A DNA stretch of 64,000 nucleotides from Achromobacter xylosoxidans A8 (GTDB lineage: Bacteria > Pseudomonadota > Gammaproteobacteria > Burkholderiales > Burkholderiaceae_B), in assembly GCF_000165835.1 (NCBI RefSeq), contig NC_014640.1, forward strand, positions 2,108,001-2,172,000. Reading direction: 5' to 3'. How positions within the stretch are numbered: position 1 is the first letter of the stretch; every line of letters starts with the position of its first letter. Made by a program: the position numbers and the translations under genes. This document shows positions 35,780 through 45,367 of the stretch, piece after piece. Below the pieces are notes generated by a model. The model did no database searches. It saw nothing but the letters and a program-made list of their open reading frames with translations, and was not told the origin of the DNA.

Positions 35780-36534
35780 CCGCGCAACCAATAGACGAAC
35801 AGGCCGGCGTATTCCTTGATGATGGAGCGGCTGGCGTCGAACGTGCGCTGGTCTGGCAGCCACAGCGGCAGCGATCCGTCCGCGGGCGCCACGATCTGCG
35901 GCGGTGCCGGAGCGGCGACGGCTTCCACGCCTTGCTTGGAAAAGGCCGCCATGGCCCGGGGCATATGCAGCGCTGATGTCACCAGCAGGACTTTGCCGAT
36001 TCCGCGGGATTTGAGCTGGTCCTCGGTCAGGGCCGCGTTTTCATAGGTGGTGCGGCTGGAGTTCTCCAGGATCAGGGCCGTTTCCGGCACGCCCTGCTGG
36101 CGGATGGCGTGCGCCATGCCGCGGGCTTCGCTGACGTCGCCTTCCAGCGCGCCGCCCGACAGCAGCACCTTGGGCGCGCGCCCGGCCAGATAGAGCTGGG
36201 CAGCCGTGTCCACGCGCACTACCGCCGTGTCCTTGTCATAGGGCAGGAACCAGTTGGCGCGGCCATTGGCGGTATTTCCGCCCAGCACCACGATGGCGTC
36301 GGCCGTCGGGGACTCGGAAGGGGCCAGATGCGGATAGCGGGATTCCAGTGCGCCGCCCAGCCAAAGCGAGGTGGCCGGCAGCGACCAGGCCAGCGCCCAA
36401 AGCAAGCCTGCGACGATGAGGGCGCCGCCGGTCTTGCGCAGCCGGAACAGGCCCAGCACCAGTCCGATGACGACCAGGGTCACACACAAGTTGTAAGGAA
36501 TGATCAGATTCGTGAGATAGCTGGACAAGGTCAT
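35770..36534 (-). CDS. YdcF/ElyC family membrane protein (DUF218)
   Basis: 254-residue protein with two N-terminal membrane helices ([15 protein letters not shown] and [16 protein letters not shown]). A DUF218 domain follows, marked by [42 protein letters not shown] and [16 protein letters not shown]. ElyC relatives affect envelope polysaccharide and peptidoglycan assembly. ATG 36534 is chosen because the preceding in-frame residues are not hydrophobic and reach into the gap. Sits between the GT9 gene and the YkgJ gene. Confidence 0.87.
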   Translation of the reverse strand: MTLSSYLTNLIIPYNLCVTLVVIGLVLGLFRLRKTGGALIVAGLLWALAWSLPATSLWLGGALESRYPHLAPSESPTADAIVVLGGNTANGRANWFLPYDKDTAVVRVDTAAQLYLAGRAPKVLLSGGALEGDVSEARGMAHAIRQQGVPETALILENSSRTTYENAALTEDQLKSRGIGKVLLVTSALHMPRAMAAFSKQGVEAVAAPAPPQIVAPADGSLPLWLPDQRTFDASRSIIKEYAGLFVYWLRGWV

Positions 36535-36550
36535 TTTGAAACAATCCTGA

Positions 36551-37522
36551 TTACTGCGTCTCGTCCAGCAGGAGGTCGGCCTGCTGCTCAACTTCCTCGA
36601 CGGACGGCCATGCATGCTCCGTGCCTACGCACACGGCCCGCGGCGACCACGGGCCGGTGCGCCCCGGCCGCGTTACGCCAAACAGGGTCAGTTCCCTGGC
36701 ATCGGCTGCCGCAGCCACGTGCGAGACGCCGGAATCGTTGCAAATTACCAGCGCCGCCCGCGCCGTCAGGGCCGCGAACGCGCCCAGGGACAGGGGAGGC
36801 AGCAGCAGTGCCGTGGGCGCATTGCGCCGCGCCTCCTCGGTTTCGGCCGGAGGGGGGCACATTACCACGGTATGGCCGCGAGCCTGCAGGGCGCGGGTAA
36901 GTGTATCGAATCCCGGCCAGACCTTGATCTTGCCCTTGTGCAGCCCCGTGGCAGTGGGGGCGATCAGCACGAAACGCTGGCCCGCCAGCCCGGCCGCCTC
37001 CAGTGCCAGATCGGCCGCGCCCTGGTGGGCGGAGGTCAAGGGCAGATCCAGGGTGGGGCCGGGTTCGGCCGGGCCGCTGGGCAGGCCCCAGCGGGTCAGG
37101 GCCTCGCGGGTCAGGTGATGCCAGGACTGCACCGCGTGCAGCGAATCGCCGGGCTTGGCAACGGGCCAGCGCAACAGGAAGCTGCGGCCGTCGTCGCGAT
37201 AGCCGGCCGAGGGCAGTCCCGCCAGCCGGAACACCAGCGCGCTGGATAGCGAATCCGGCAGCAGCAGCCCGCGGGCGCGGCGGCCCAGGGGCCCCAGGCC
37301 GCGGCGATGGGCGCTGACCGCCGCCCGGTCGGGACCGACCTTGCCGCGCATGGGGATGAAATCCTGCTTGGCCACGCCGTCGAGCAGGTCGCGGGCCCAG
37401 GGGCGGGCGCAGATCACCAGGGGCAGGCCGCTGGCGTGCAAGGCGCGCAGGCTGGGCAGGCTCATGCAAACATCGCCCACCCAATTGGGTAACCGGACGT
37501 ACAGGCAGCTGATATCGGACAT
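36551..37522 (-). CDS. Heptosyltransferase-like glycosyltransferase, family 9
   Basis: GT9 enzyme of 323 residues related to the ADP-heptose:LPS heptosyltransferases WaaC/WaaF. It starts with YVRLPNWVGDVCMSLPSLRAL, the typical GT9 opening with its Asp. The C-terminal half has IAPTATGLHKGKIKVWPGF and VICNDSGVSHVAAAAD (D-x-G/S-x2-H donor motif). Divergent from msbA, 98 bases away. Which heptose it adds cannot be told. Confidence 0.85.
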   Translation of the reverse strand: MSDISCLYVRLPNWVGDVCMSLPSLRALHASGLPLVICARPWARDLLDGVAKQDFIPMRGKVGPDRAAVSAHRRGLGPLGRRARGLLLPDSLSSALVFRLAGLPSAGYRDDGRSFLLRWPVAKPGDSLHAVQSWHHLTREALTRWGLPSGPAEPGPTLDLPLTSAHQGAADLALEAAGLAGQRFVLIAPTATGLHKGKIKVWPGFDTLTRALQARGHTVVMCPPPAETEEARRNAPTALLLPPLSLGAFAALTARAALVICNDSGVSHVAAAADARELTLFGVTRPGRTGPWSPRAVCVGTEHAWPSVEEVEQQADLLLDETQ

Positions 37523-37620
37523 GGAAGGGCGCTGGGCGCGTTAAGGCTGAAGGGGACATGGCCCGGACGGCGACTTGTCGCGCAGCCGGTACAATTCTCG
37601 CCACAATTGTATAAAAGCGA

Positions 37621-39405
37621 GTGATCCCTTTGAATTCTGCCGCACGCAACGCGCCCGCGAGCTCCCAACCCGTCAAAGCTGAACTCTGGAGTCGGATCTA
37701 CAGCCGCGTGGGCTCCTACTGGAAGGGATTGTTGCTGGCCGTCCTGCTGATGGCCGGCGCGGCAGCCACGCAGCCGGTCCTGGCCGTGATCATGAAGCCT
37801 CTGCTGGACGGCGGCTTTTCGGGCGCCAAACCGTACTACGTCTGGGCCTTGCCGCTGGCGGTGGTGGGCCTGATCCTGCTGCGCGGCATCTGCAACTTCT
37901 TCAGCGACTACCTGCTGGCCTGGGTGGCCAACAACGTGCTGCTGGGCATGCGCCGGGACATGTTCGAGCGGCTGCTGGGCCTGCCCGACGCCGACTTCAA
38001 GCAGGGCGACACCGGCCGCCTGCTCAACCGCTTCACGATCGACGCCGGCAACGTCACGGGCTACGCCACCGATGTCATCACGGTGCTGGTGCGAGAAACC
38101 CTGGTCGTCATCGCCCTGATCTGCGTCCTGTTGTACATGTCCTGGGTGCTGACGCTGATCATCCTGATCATGCTGCCGGTGTCGGTACTGATCTCGCGCT
38201 TCTTCATCAAGCGCCTGCGCCGCATCAACCGCGAAACCGTCAACATGAACGCCGAGTTGACCCGCGTCGTGGGCGAGGGCATCGACGGCCAGCGCGTCAT
38301 CAAGCTGTTCGACGGCTATGAAGTCGAGCGCGGCCGCTTCGATTTCGTCAGCCGCCGCCTGCGTCGCTTTGCCATGCGCACCGCCACGGCGGACGCCGCC
38401 CTGACGCCGCTGACCCAGGTCTGCATTTCCATCTCGGTCGGCGCCGTCATCGCCGTGGCGCTCAGCCAGGCCAACCACGGCGCGCTTACCGTGGGCAGCT
38501 TCGCCTCCTTCATGGCGGCGCTGGCCCAGATCTTCGATCCCATCAAGCGCCTGACCAACGTCGCCGCCCGCATGCAAAAGATGCTGGTGTCCGCCGAGAG
38601 CGTGTTCACGCTGATCGACCAGACGCCCGAAAAGGACACTGGCACCAGGGAACTGGCCGAGCCGGTGCGCGGCAAGGTGGAATTCCGCCACGTCCAGCAT
38701 CGCTTCCCCGATGCTGACCGCGATACGGTCAAAGACATTTCCTTCACCGTGGAGCCCGGCCAGACCGTGGCCCTGGTAGGGCGCTCGGGCAGCGGCAAGA
38801 CTACCCTGGTCAATATGCTGCCGCGCTTCGTGCTGGCCGACAGCGGTTCCATCCTGGTGGACGATACGCCGATCGACGAGCTGACTTTGCGCAGCCTGCG
38901 CTCGCACCTGTCGCTGGTGAGCCAGGACGTGGTGCTGTTCGACGACACCATCGCGGCCAACGTCGGCTACGGCGCATTGGGCAAGTCCAGCGAACAGAAG
39001 GTGCGCGATGCGCTGGCGGCGGCCAATCTGCTGGAGTTCGTCGAAGGACTGCCGCAGGGCCTCAATACGCCGGTGGGTGAAAACGCCGCCCGCCTGTCCG
39101 GCGGCCAGCGCCAGCGCCTGGCGATCGCCCGCGCGCTGATCAAGAACGCGCCCATCCTGATCCTGGACGAAGCCACCTCCGCGCTCGACAACGAATCCGA
39201 ACGCCAGGTCCAGGCCTCGCTGGAGCGTCTGATGAAGGGCCGCACCACGCTGGTCATCGCGCACCGCCTGTCCACGGTGCAGAACGCCGACCGCATCATC
39301 GTGCTGGACGCCGGCAAGATCGTCGAACAGGGCCCCCACGCCGAGCTGCTGGCCGCCAACGGCCTGTACGCCTCGCTCTACAAGATGCAATTCCGCGACG
39401 ATTGA
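37621..39405 (+). CDS. msbA: Lipid A export ABC transporter MsbA
   Basis: Half-size ABC exporter (594 residues) that flips lipid A-core across the inner membrane. A six-helix transmembrane domain occupies about residues 30-330. The ATPase domain has Walker A GRSGSGKTT, signature LSGGQRQRLAIARAL, Walker B ILILDEATSALD and the His in VIAHRLST. GTG at 37621 gives the full length; a TTG three codons later is possible. The AT-rich ATTGTATAAAAG just before the start may include a -10 box. Fits the surrounding LPS genes. Confidence 0.93.
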   Translation: MIPLNSAARNAPASSQPVKAELWSRIYSRVGSYWKGLLLAVLLMAGAAATQPVLAVIMKPLLDGGFSGAKPYYVWALPLAVVGLILLRGICNFFSDYLLAWVANNVLLGMRRDMFERLLGLPDADFKQGDTGRLLNRFTIDAGNVTGYATDVITVLVRETLVVIALICVLLYMSWVLTLIILIMLPVSVLISRFFIKRLRRINRETVNMNAELTRVVGEGIDGQRVIKLFDGYEVERGRFDFVSRRLRRFAMRTATADAALTPLTQVCISISVGAVIAVALSQANHGALTVGSFASFMAALAQIFDPIKRLTNVAARMQKMLVSAESVFTLIDQTPEKDTGTRELAEPVRGKVEFRHVQHRFPDADRDTVKDISFTVEPGQTVALVGRSGSGKTTLVNMLPRFVLADSGSILVDDTPIDELTLRSLRSHLSLVSQDVVLFDDTIAANVGYGALGKSSEQKVRDALAAANLLEFVEGLPQGLNTPVGENAARLSGGQRQRLAIARALIKNAPILILDEATSALDNESERQVQASLERLMKGRTTLVIAHRLSTVQNADRIIVLDAGKIVEQGPHAELLAANGLYASLYKMQFRDD

Positions 39406-39480
39406 TCCGGTCCGCGCAGGCGGCTGTTTTTTCCTGTCGCATTTCCGGATTGCCAAGCGCCCGGATTGCCGGAAAATGGA

Positions 39481-39504
39481 GCCGGGCCTGCCGGCAGGCC
39501 CGGC
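39481..39504. repeat. 24-bp perfect palindrome between msbA and the Kef gene
   Basis: GCCGGGCCTGCC followed immediately by its reverse complement. It lies in a 165-base gap that also holds a TGTTTTTT run at 39424-39431. It could form a stem but has no loop and no T run after it, so its role as a terminator is doubtful. Confidence 0.5.
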
Positions 39505-39570
39505 CCCGGCCCGATGCGGGCGGGGCGGCGCCGCCAGGCGCTTTGGTCCGCCGAGCATCAGGAGCGCCCC

Positions 39571-41376
39571 ATGTCCCTGCCTGCCGAAGGCAATCAGCTA
39601 GTCAATGTTGTCGTCCTGCTGGGGGCTGCGGTCGTCGCGGTTCCCTTGTTCAAACGCCTGGGGCTCGGATCCGTCCTGGGATACCTGGCCGCGGGCCTGG
39701 TGATCGGCCCGTTCGGCCTGGGCTTGTTCTCCGATCCCAAATCCATCTTGCACGTGGCCGAACTGGGCGTGGTGATGTTCCTGTTCATCATCGGCCTGGA
39801 AATGCAGCCCTCCCGCTTGTGGAAACTGCGCGGCGAGATCTTCGGCCTGGGCGTGGCGCAGGTACTGGCCTGTGGCGGACTGCTGACGGTGGTCGGCCTG
39901 CTGGCGGGGCTGTCGGGTCCCGCGGCTTTCATGGCCGCAATGGGCTTCGTGCTGTCGTCCACCGCCATCGTCATGCAGATACTGGCCGAGCGCGGCGAAA
40001 CCGCCAGCGCGCAGGGCCAGCGCATTGTCTCGATCCTGCTGCTGGAAGACTTGGCCATCGTGCCCCTGCTGGCCCTGGCGGCCCTGCTGGCGCCGGCGGA
40101 CAACGCCAGCCATGGCGATCCCTGGATGCAGTCGGCGATCGCGGTGGCCTGCATCCTGGCGCTGCTGGCCGCCGGCCGCTGGCTGCTCAATCCCTTGTTC
40201 CGTCTGCTGGCCGCCGCGCATGCGCGCGAGGTCATGACGGCGGCCGCCTTGCTGGTGGTGCTGGGCGCGGCGCTGCTGATGGAACTGGGCGGCCTGTCCA
40301 TGGCGATGGGCGCCTTCCTGGCAGGCGTGCTGCTGTCCGAGTCCACCTTCCGCCACCAGCTGGAGGCCGAAGTCGAACCCTTCCGCGGCATTCTGCTGGG
40401 CCTGTTCTTCCTGGGCGTGGGCATGTCGCTGGACCTGTCGGCGGTGGCCCGCGAGTGGCCGCTGATCCTGGCAGCGGTGGTGGTGTTCATGCTGGTGAAG
40501 TCGGTGGGCGTGTATGTGGTGGCGCGGGTGCTGCGCGCCACCCACGCCGAGGCCATGACCCGCGCGGCCTTGCTGGCGCAGGGCGGCGAATTCGCCTTCG
40601 TGCTGTACGGGGCGGCGGCGGCTGCCGGCATCTTCGATCCGCATACCGGCGCCGTGCTGACCGCGGTCGTCATCATTTCCATGGCGCTCACGCCGCTGTG
40701 CGTGCTGGCGCTGCGCTGGCTGCTGCCCAAGCCGCAGCCTTCGATGGAGGGCGTGGACGTGGCCAAGGATCTGGAGGGCTGCGCGCTGATCGTGGGGTTC
40801 GGCCGCTTCGGCCAGATCGTGACCCAGGCGATGCTGGCGCGCGACCTGACGGTGTCGATCCTGGACACCGATACCGACGCGATCCGGGCGGCGGCCAAAT
40901 GGGGCGTCAAGGTCTATTACGGCGACGGCACCCGCGTCGACATGCTGCGCACCGCCGGCGCGGAGAATGCCTGCGCCATCCTGATCTGCATCGACGACCC
41001 GAAGGCGGTCAACCACATGGTCAAGCTGATCAAGGCGGAGTTCCCGCTGGTGCGGGTGGTGGTGCGCGCTTATGACCGCATCCATTCGCTGGCGCTGGCC
41101 AAGGAAGGGGTGGATTACCAGGTGCGCGAAACCCTGGAATCGGCGTTGGCCTTCGGCGAGGCCGCGCTGCGCGTGATCGGCGTGCCGCCCGACGAAGCCG
41201 CCGAGGTGGTGCAGGACGTGCGCAGGCGCGACACCGAGCGTTTCGACCTGGAGGTGGCGGGCGGGCTGTTCGCCGGCCGCTCGCTTCTTTACGGCAATAT
41301 GACCAGCGCTCCGGACGGCCGCAACGACCAACCCGACCGGGAAACCGAGAAGGCCGCGGCCAGCCCGACCGCGTAA
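39571..41376 (+). CDS. Kef-type K+/H+ antiporter (monovalent cation:proton antiporter-2)
   Basis: Membrane antiporter of 601 residues. About twelve membrane helices of the CPA2 exchanger fill residues 1-385, with GSVLGYLAAGLVIGPFGLG and the glutathione-gated-type HVAELGVVMFLFIIGLEM. A cytosolic Rossmann RCK/TrkA-N domain follows (ALIVGFGRFGQIVTQAML, VYYGDGTRVDMLRTAGA). In KefB/KefC this part binds NADH and glutathione adducts and gates K+ loss during electrophile stress. ATG 39571 has AGGAG seven bases upstream. No KefF/KefG ancillary gene is next to it. Confidence 0.9.
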   Translation: MSLPAEGNQLVNVVVLLGAAVVAVPLFKRLGLGSVLGYLAAGLVIGPFGLGLFSDPKSILHVAELGVVMFLFIIGLEMQPSRLWKLRGEIFGLGVAQVLACGGLLTVVGLLAGLSGPAAFMAAMGFVLSSTAIVMQILAERGETASAQGQRIVSILLLEDLAIVPLLALAALLAPADNASHGDPWMQSAIAVACILALLAAGRWLLNPLFRLLAAAHAREVMTAAALLVVLGAALLMELGGLSMAMGAFLAGVLLSESTFRHQLEAEVEPFRGILLGLFFLGVGMSLDLSAVAREWPLILAAVVVFMLVKSVGVYVVARVLRATHAEAMTRAALLAQGGEFAFVLYGAAAAAGIFDPHTGAVLTAVVIISMALTPLCVLALRWLLPKPQPSMEGVDVAKDLEGCALIVGFGRFGQIVTQAMLARDLTVSILDTDTDAIRAAAKWGVKVYYGDGTRVDMLRTAGAENACAILICIDDPKAVNHMVKLIKAEFPLVRVVVRAYDRIHSLALAKEGVDYQVRETLESALAFGEAALRVIGVPPDEAAEVVQDVRRRDTERFDLEVAGGLFAGRSLLYGNMTSAPDGRNDQPDRETEKAAASPTA

Positions 41377-41497
41377 CCGACTATTTCCTTATCGTTGCAT
41401 TACTTTTCGCATCATTTCACGCGCAGGCGCTGGTGGCTGAGGTAGATTTGTCCGCACTGACTCTTCATCCATGACGAGCATTTGCCAGGGGGCTGCC

Positions 41498-41728
41498 ATG
41501 CTGCAATCGGATCGGATTTCCACGACGCCGCACGCTGTTGGAGTAGAACTGGCCCGGCGGCAGGCCTTGGCCTTGCGCTGCGGGTTTTCGGCGGGTTCCA
41601 TGCGCCAGCTCATGTCGCACACGGGCGGTGCGGGCCCGGCATGGTCCATCGGCGCGCATCGCGAAACCGACAGGGCCAGGGGCGCCAAGGCCTTTCCCTT
41701 CCGCATCGCGGCGGTCGCGGCGGGCTGA
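41498..41728 (+). CDS. Small hypothetical protein
   Basis: Frame of 76 codons starting MLQSDRISTTPHAVG, preceded by AGGGGG at ideal spacing (41487-41492). The protein has no membrane helix or recognised motif. Part of it (about residues 18-50) is rich in Arg, Ala, Gly and Ser. Support is only the good ribosome site and the open frame in an otherwise empty 490-base gap, so it may not be real. Confidence 0.35.
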   Translation: MLQSDRISTTPHAVGVELARRQALALRCGFSAGSMRQLMSHTGGAGPAWSIGAHRETDRARGAKAFPFRIAAVAAG

Positions 41729-41870
41729 GGGAAGATCCAGGCGGGCAGGGCGGGAATTTTTTTAGGGCCGGATCTTGCGTGGCATGTCCGGGGGCGGCAT
41801 CATCAGCGGCGTAAATGTCTGCTGGAAATGAACCGCTTTCCCCCGACATCCCCTGCGTAGGAGCGCCGTA

Positions 41871-43343
41871 TTGAAGTCTCGCGGGCTTATGCATCGCGCC
41901 TTGTATGCATTGGCGGTGCTCGTCGCGATTGGTATCTGCGCGGCTGCGGTCGCGCTGCTCTGGATCGACCGGCGCGCCACTTGGGAATCCGCCCACGCCT
42001 CCGCGCGCAACATCACCGGCGTGCTGTCCGCGGATATCAGCCGCACCCTGCATGTCTACGACTTGTCGCTGCAAGGCATGGCGGAACGCCTGCGCGAACC
42101 CGGTCTCGACCGGCTCGCGCCCGAAACCCAGCACCGTTTCCTGTTCGACCGGCCATCCACCGCCGAATACCTGGGCGCCGTGGTGGTGCTGGATAAGAAC
42201 GGCAACATCCGCTACCACTCCGGGGGGCTTGATGTGCCGGACGTGAGTTTCGCCGACCGGGATTTCTTCCAGGTGCATCGGGATGCGGACGACGTCGGCA
42301 TGTACGTCAGCAAACCGTATCGCAGCCGCCTGCGCGACGGCGACGAGAGCATCGCCATCAGCCGGCGCCTGTCCAATCCGGACGGCAGTTTCGCCGGCGT
42401 GGTGGGCGGCTCGCTGCGCCTGGCCTACTTCCGCGACCGTTTCGCCGCGCTGTCGATCGGCGAGCGCGACGAGATCAGCGTCTTCCGCAACGATGGCCTG
42501 CTGCTGCTGCGCGCCCCGTACTCGCTGAACGACCTGGGCAGCGACATCGGCATGACGCTGGATTTCCAGCAGTTCCTGATCCGCCGCGAGGGCTCGTTCG
42601 AGGGCGCGCTGTCGCCGGATGGCGTGAACCGCTACTACACCTTCGCCAGCATCGAGGACACGCCGCTCATCATCGACGTTGCGATGGACGTGGACGAACT
42701 GCTCGAACCCTGGGACCGCCGCGCGCTCTTCATCATCCCGGTGACCACGGCGTTGCTGCTGTCGGTGGTGGCGCTGATCGTGCTGTTCAGGCGCGAGATG
42801 GCACTGCGCAAGGCCGTCGAGACGCAACTGGCGATACAGGCGCGCACGGACGGACTGACGGGCCTGGCCAACCGGCGCGCGTTTGACGAGACGCTGGCGC
42901 GCGAATGGCAGAATGCGCGCCGCGAACGCGTGCCGCTGTCGCTGCTGTTCCTGGATGCGGACCATTTCAAGCGCTACAACGACCGCTATGGCCACCAGCA
43001 GGGAGACCAGCTGCTGATAGCGTTGGCGCGCGTGCTGAAGAAAAAGGCCCGGCGTCCCCGCGATCTGGCGGCGCGCTACGGGGGCGAGGAATTTGTCGTG
43101 CTGTTGCCCAACACCAGCCGCCAGCGCGCGGTGGAGATTGCGGAGAGCATACGGCGGACAGTTGCCGGCCTGAAGGTGCCGCACGAGGACGCCGCCGCCG
43201 GGATCGTCACGATCAGCGTCGGGGTCGCGACCTCGGTGCCGCAGGCCGACGATACGCTGGCCAGTCTGGTGGAGGCGGCCGACGCTGCGGTCTATCGGGC
43301 CAAGGAATCCGGCCGCAACCGCGTGGCGGTCGCAGGGACGTGA
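41871..43343 (+). CDS. Membrane-bound diguanylate cyclase (dCache-like sensor plus GGDEF)
   Basis: Signalling protein of 490 residues that would make cyclic di-GMP. A membrane helix (residues 10-32) and a periplasmic Cache-like sensor (about 35-275) come first. A second helix (FIIPVTTALLLSVVALIVLF) follows, then the GGDEF domain with RTDGLTGLANRRAFDE and the active-site RYGGEEF. RPRD five residues before GGEEF is an intact inhibitory I-site, so product feedback is expected. Start is TTG at 41871, with TAGGAG at good spacing. A strong bidirectional terminator follows. Confidence 0.92.
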   Translation: MKSRGLMHRALYALAVLVAIGICAAAVALLWIDRRATWESAHASARNITGVLSADISRTLHVYDLSLQGMAERLREPGLDRLAPETQHRFLFDRPSTAEYLGAVVVLDKNGNIRYHSGGLDVPDVSFADRDFFQVHRDADDVGMYVSKPYRSRLRDGDESIAISRRLSNPDGSFAGVVGGSLRLAYFRDRFAALSIGERDEISVFRNDGLLLLRAPYSLNDLGSDIGMTLDFQQFLIRREGSFEGALSPDGVNRYYTFASIEDTPLIIDVAMDVDELLEPWDRRALFIIPVTTALLLSVVALIVLFRREMALRKAVETQLAIQARTDGLTGLANRRAFDETLAREWQNARRERVPLSLLFLDADHFKRYNDRYGHQQGDQLLIALARVLKKKARRPRDLAARYGGEEFVVLLPNTSRQRAVEIAESIRRTVAGLKVPHEDAAAGIVTISVGVATSVPQADDTLASLVEAADAAVYRAKESGRNRVAVAGT

Positions 43344-43360
43344 TCCGGCGCAGCATGAAA

Positions 43361-43397
43361 AAAGCCCCGCCGCGCTCATCGCGCGGCGGGGCTTTCT
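43361..43397. terminator. Bidirectional terminator
   Basis: Perfect 15-bp inverted repeat (AAAGCCCCGCCGCGC and its complement) around a five-base loop. It has A's on one side and T's on the other, and lies between the convergent diguanylate cyclase and lipoprotein genes. Confidence 0.9.
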
Positions 43398-43411
43398 AAT
43401 GCCGCCTGGGC

Positions 43412-44113
43412 TTAGCGGCCGACCATCACGGCCTGCATGCGCGTCTGCGCCTGCTGCACGTTCTTGGCTTGCGCATTCAGGTCCTGCAGCAGTTTGTTCA
43501 GCTCGGCCTGCACGGCGGGATCCTGGACCTTGACGATGGGGCCGGAAATGTCAATCTGCGCGGCGTGCGCGGCGACGTAATCGGCGATCTTCAGGCTGCT
43601 GTCGAAGGTCGCGTTCAGTTGCGGCAGCACATCGCGGAAGGTGTCGGCCGGCAGGCTGACGGTCTTCTCGTAGGCCTTGTCGTACACGGCCTTCAGGTCT
43701 TCCGGCTGCTTGAGCTGCGCGCGCGCGGCGTCGGCCTTGGCCTGCTGCTCCTTCAGCGCCGCGCCCATTTCATTGAGCGAAGCCTGCACGGTCTTCAGGT
43801 CGTCGCGACGGGTCACGATGTCATTCAGCGAGCGCATCGAGCCTTTCTGCATGATGCCGGACAGGGGCTTGACCGAGGCATCCATGCCAGCGTTGAAGTC
43901 CGTGATCACCGCATATTGCGCCGCGTAGTCGCCGAAGGACTTCTTCTCTTCATCCGTCAGCTGCGGGACGCGCACGCCGGGCTTGTCGACGATACGGGTC
44001 TGCAGGAACTGCGTGAACGCGGCACGCTGTTCGGGTTCCTTGTTGCCGCAGGCGGCCAGCATCAACGGCAGCGCAGCGGCCAGCACCAGGAACGGACGGA
44101 ATAGGGACTTCAT
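43412..44113 (-). CDS. DUF3053 family lipoprotein
   Basis: Predicted outer- or inner-membrane lipoprotein of 233 residues. A signal peptide with lipobox ALPLMLAAC puts the lipidated Cys at residue 22. The mature part is strongly helical with long Ala/Gln/Lys-rich stretches, and resembles the DUF3053 (YiaF-like) family. No function is known. ATG at 44113 has AGGAG upstream. A 16-bp palindrome lies 36 bases before the start and may control it. Confidence 0.82.
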   Translation of the reverse strand: MKSLFRPFLVLAAALPLMLAACGNKEPEQRAAFTQFLQTRIVDKPGVRVPQLTDEEKKSFGDYAAQYAVITDFNAGMDASVKPLSGIMQKGSMRSLNDIVTRRDDLKTVQASLNEMGAALKEQQAKADAARAQLKQPEDLKAVYDKAYEKTVSLPADTFRDVLPQLNATFDSSLKIADYVAAHAAQIDISGPIVKVQDPAVQAELNKLLQDLNAQAKNVQQAQTRMQAVMVGR

Positions 44114-44148
44114 CGCATCGAACTCCTAAAAGCGAAGTAAAGAAATAG

Positions 44149-44164
44149 TCAGGGTATACCCTGA
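44149..44164. promoter_or_regulatory. 16-bp perfect palindrome upstream of the lipoprotein gene
   Basis: TCAGGGTATACCCTGA is an exact palindrome lying 36 bases before the lipoprotein ATG, in a place where an operator would overlap or flank the promoter. No known regulator is assigned. The rest of the gap to lysR (44165-44305) shows no gene. Confidence 0.45.
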
Positions 44165-44305
44165 AGGCGCCCGCAGCTTATCGGGTCGTCTTCCTTGCCG
44201 CCATTGCTTTCAGAATTGTTTGCAATCGAATCGTTAAGAAACACAATTCACACATAATGAAGTGAAATCGCGACGACGACCTGTTACGCGTGCGCGCGTC
44301 GCGCC

Positions 44306-45199
44306 TTATTCCTGGACGGCGATTTCCCGCAATGCCGCGGTCAGCAGCTCCGCGGAACGGGACAGCGAGCGGCCCGCGCGCCGCAGGATGCCGATGTGCC
44401 GGTATAGCGGCGGGCCGCTGATGGCAACACAACGCAGACGGTTGGTATCGCCTTCGCGGGCTGCCAATTCAGACAGGATGGCTACGCCGAGTCCTTGCGC
44501 CGCCATTGCCAGCACGGTCGAGTTGTAGACCACCTCATACGCCGCCGGCAGCGAAATCTTCAATTTATCGGCCGCCGCTTCGATGTGCGTGCGGATGCTG
44601 CTCTCCCGCACCGGCAATATCAACGGATGCTCGGCCAAGTCCTTCAGCGTCACCGTGTCCGGCGCGGCCCAGGGGTAGTCGTGCGCCATGTAGGCGCAGA
44701 AGCGGTCGGTCACCAACTGCTCCCAGACCAATTCCTGATCGCGCTTGATCGGGCTGCCTATTCCAAAGTCGACCTCGCCGCTGCGGGTCATGTCGTTGAC
44801 CCGGGAGGCCACCGTGTCGCGCACACAGACGGTAATGCGAGGGTAATCGCGGTTCAGCCTGTGGATGGCCTGCGGTAGCAGGCCGGCGGCCAGTGAGGGC
44901 AGCACAGCGACGGTTACGGTGCCCCGTTCCCGATCGCTGGTGTCGCGGGCATGGGTGACCAGGTCTTCGATTTCGGCCACCAGCTTCTCGATCCGCGGAA
45001 AGAGCTCCTGGCCCCGGGGTGTCAGGCTGACGCTGCGGTGGTTGCGATCGAACAGCCGCGTGCGCAGATGGGACTCGAGCTGCTGGATCTGTATGGTCAA
45101 AGCCGACTGCGAAATATTCAGTTCGTGAGCCGTCCTGGTGAAGTTGCCCAGACGCGCAATCGTGAGGAAGGCGCGCAACTGTTTGAGATCACTCAACAT
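44306..45199 (-). CDS. LysR-family transcriptional regulator
   Basis: DNA-binding regulator of 297 residues. The N-terminal winged helix (LRAFLTIARLGNFTRTAHEL, QSALTIQIQQLESHLRTRLFDR) is followed by the periplasmic-binding-protein-like effector domain. The start at 45199 has GGAG at good spacing. It faces the TRAP operon across 168 bases, the usual layout for a LysR protein that controls its neighbour. The effector is likely the transported sugar acid or a breakdown product (inference). Confidence 0.93.
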   Translation of the reverse strand: MLSDLKQLRAFLTIARLGNFTRTAHELNISQSALTIQIQQLESHLRTRLFDRNHRSVSLTPRGQELFPRIEKLVAEIEDLVTHARDTSDRERGTVTVAVLPSLAAGLLPQAIHRLNRDYPRITVCVRDTVASRVNDMTRSGEVDFGIGSPIKRDQELVWEQLVTDRFCAYMAHDYPWAAPDTVTLKDLAEHPLILPVRESSIRTHIEAAADKLKISLPAAYEVVYNSTVLAMAAQGLGVAILSELAAREGDTNRLRCVAISGPPLYRHIGILRRAGRSLSRSAELLTAALREIAVQE

Positions 45200-45367
45200 T
45201 ATCGAAACTCCGGTTCAAGGCAGGACGATTCAACAATCGTTTTTTTGGAAAAGAATGTTCTGTTATTTGAATTTTACGAATCGCATGCCGCTGAGTATAT
45301 TGCCTATCGAACGCCTGGCTCAAAAAGGCGGCGAATAAATAAATGAGACAAAGAGGGAGGGCTCCGC

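Noticed and set aside
41389..41706. Leftward 105-codon frame in the gap after the Kef gene
   Set aside because: No ribosome site, no motif, and it overlaps the better-supported plus-strand small frame.
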